Source of the DNA: Cantharellus purpuraceus
Taxonomy: Eukaryota > Basidiomycota > Agaricomycetes > Cantharellales > Hydnaceae
DNA: 64,000 nucleotides
Reading direction: 5' to 3'
NCBI GenBank assembly: GCA_025174535.1
Contig: JALBUN010000031.1
Span: 1-64,000, forward strand
Shown here: positions 63,117-64,000 of the stretch, one piece after another
Layout of the letters: each line of letters begins with the position of its first letter
Position numbering within the stretch: position 1 is the stretch's first letter
Made by a program: the position numbers and the translations under genes
Notes under the pieces: generated by a model
Database searches by the model: none
What the model was told of the DNA's origin: nothing
What the model saw: the letters and a program-made list of their open reading frames with translations, nothing else

Positions 63117-64000
63117 ATGCCACAATCCACCGCCAATTCCAAACGCGCATGAACCGTTGAGGTGCCCACTCCCAGCATCAACACCATCCCCAAGGTCATC
63201 GAAGAACCGATGGACCACATAGAGGCCGTCAATGAAGAAGACGACACCCTGCCCTCTCCAAATCTGGCACAAGCCATCTCCCTGCTCGCCAGCAGCATCC
63301 ATAACCCACAAGCCCCTAAGTCCCAGACCAAGGTCCGAGAACCCAACCCATTCGATGGCTCCGATCCACGAGAGCTCCAGCCGTTCTTGGTGCAATGCCA
63401 GTTGAATTTCCATGATCACCCTGACACATTCACATCCGATTGGGCGAAGGTCACCTTCACCATGTCCTATCTCAAGGGCACTGCACTGGACTACTTCGAG
63501 CCAGCACTCATGGATGACTCCAATGACCTGATATGGTCAGATGACTACTCTGACTTCATCTCCGAACTTTGGACCAATTTCAGTCCTTACAACCCTGAGG
63601 CTGATGCCAAGAATGAACTTGATCAACTTCAGATGAAGGAAAATCACAAAATCACAAAATACATTGTGAGTTTCCAGCAGCTAGCCCCAAAAGTCCAATG
63701 GGGCAATGCTGCACTCCAACGCCAATTTTACGTTGGTCTCCCATCCCGCATCAAGGACGAGGTGTCATGCATCGGTAAGCCAGATACTTTGGTTAACCTT
63801 CACAAGCTCACCCAATCCATCGACACCTGTTATTGGGAATGTCAATCCAAGGTCTCCTGCAAAAATCTGGCTAACAACAAATCATACAAATCATTGGACA
63901 AGAACCCAAAGTCCAACAAGGGGTCCAATAAGAGGACCACTGCCAACTCAGGCCAGAAGTCAAACACGGGTAATGCTGCCGCTTCTGGTTCCAGTCAGAA
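63117..64000 (+). pseudogene. Gag of D copy 6 (partial, one early TGA)
   Basis: From the ATG at 63117 the frame reads MPQSTANSKRA, then TGA at 63150-63152 where copy 5 has CGA. Beyond it the frame is open to the window end: VPTPSINTIPKVIEEPMDHI, REPNPFDGSDPRELQPFLVQ, then DWAKVTFTMSYLKGTALDYF and the retrotransposon-gag block DLIWSDDYSDFISELWTNFS, VNLHKLTQSIDTCYWECQSK, and a Ser/Asn-rich linker. The zinc knuckle should follow after 64000. The best-preserved D gag here. Confidence 0.8.

Larger units (their letters stand above)
62547..64000 (+). mobile_element. Chromovirus D, copy 6 (5' end; runs off the window)
   Basis: 5' LTR (62547-63084), primer-binding site (63087-63097) and gag. The element continues beyond 64000. 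Its DNA is closer to coding form than the other copies, with only one early stop seen in gag. Confidence 0.85.

Noticed and set aside
1..64000. tRNA, rRNA or snRNA genes
   Set aside because: No segment with a convincing tRNA cloverleaf, B box or rRNA-like conserved core was recognised by eye; a tRNAscan-SE/Infernal run would be decisive.

Overview
The window is nuclear DNA of a filamentous basidiomycete, most likely an agaricomycete (mushroom-forming fungus). Three things point there: introns of about 50-70 bp, a basidiomycete-style HMG-box gene, and chromodomain Ty3 retrotransposons. No species is claimed. About 90% of the window is transposable-element sequence. The exception is a single-copy island at about 5.1-10.8 kb, which holds one intact gene (an HMG-box regulator, 7154-8997) and a decayed alpha/beta-hydrolase relic (5110-6022).

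Repeat families are named here by letter. LTR-A and its sister LTR-B are LTRs of about 1.45-1.5 kb (TGTATGGGAAC...GGTTCCAAAACA, 5-bp target duplications), and no internal region is seen for them. LTR-C is about 1.4 kb (TGA[TC]GAGCC...GAACCGACA, 4-bp duplications) and carries a conserved ORF. LTR-D is 0.51-0.56 kb (TGTTATGAC...TAACA) and belongs to chromovirus family D. LTR-E is 0.36 kb and belongs to chromovirus family E. There are also two copia lineages and a third, fragmentary gypsy lineage. A roughly 567-bp MITE family with TIR GACGCTTGTTC and 3-bp target duplications suggests a PIF/Harbinger-like origin.

Layout: 1-4.5 kb is nested LTR-B/A/C plus a MITE. 5.1-10.8 kb is the host island. 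11.3-25.8 kb holds two 5'-truncated D elements head to head, each with LTR, antisense Zn2Cys6 gene and pol. 26-28 kb is an LTR mosaic with a copia scrap. 28.1-38.1 kb is an LTR-B that received a complete E element (28524-35686) and an LTR-A, which itself received a solo LTR-D. 38-47.5 kb is fragments of D, a third gypsy, LTR-A, LTR-C, copia and MITE. 47.5-50.2 kb is a complete but internally deleted copia element. 50.7-54.4 kb is an ORF split by a triple-nested LTR insertion. 55-58.7 kb is another D element, 58.7-61.7 kb a second copia, and 62.5 kb to the end is the 5' end of a further D element.

Most nesting steps are documented by exact target-site duplications, so the relative insertion order can be read directly. 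Biologically, the notable points are: (i) both chromovirus families show a self-priming layout in which a predicted 10-11-nt mRNA 5' end, about 34-35 nt after the TATA box, is complementary to a primer-binding site 2 nt from the LTR; (ii) both carry an accessory gene with its own TATA box between pol and the 3' LTR (a Zn2Cys6/coiled-coil protein on the opposite strand in D, a 152-residue protein in sense orientation in E); (iii) the E accessory protein shares spaced motifs with the protein encoded inside LTR-C; (iv) LTR-A has a cluster of TGACTCA (Gcn4/AP-1-type) sites upstream of its TATA box. Recurrent CGA-to-TGA stops suggest the elements are decaying by CpG deamination.
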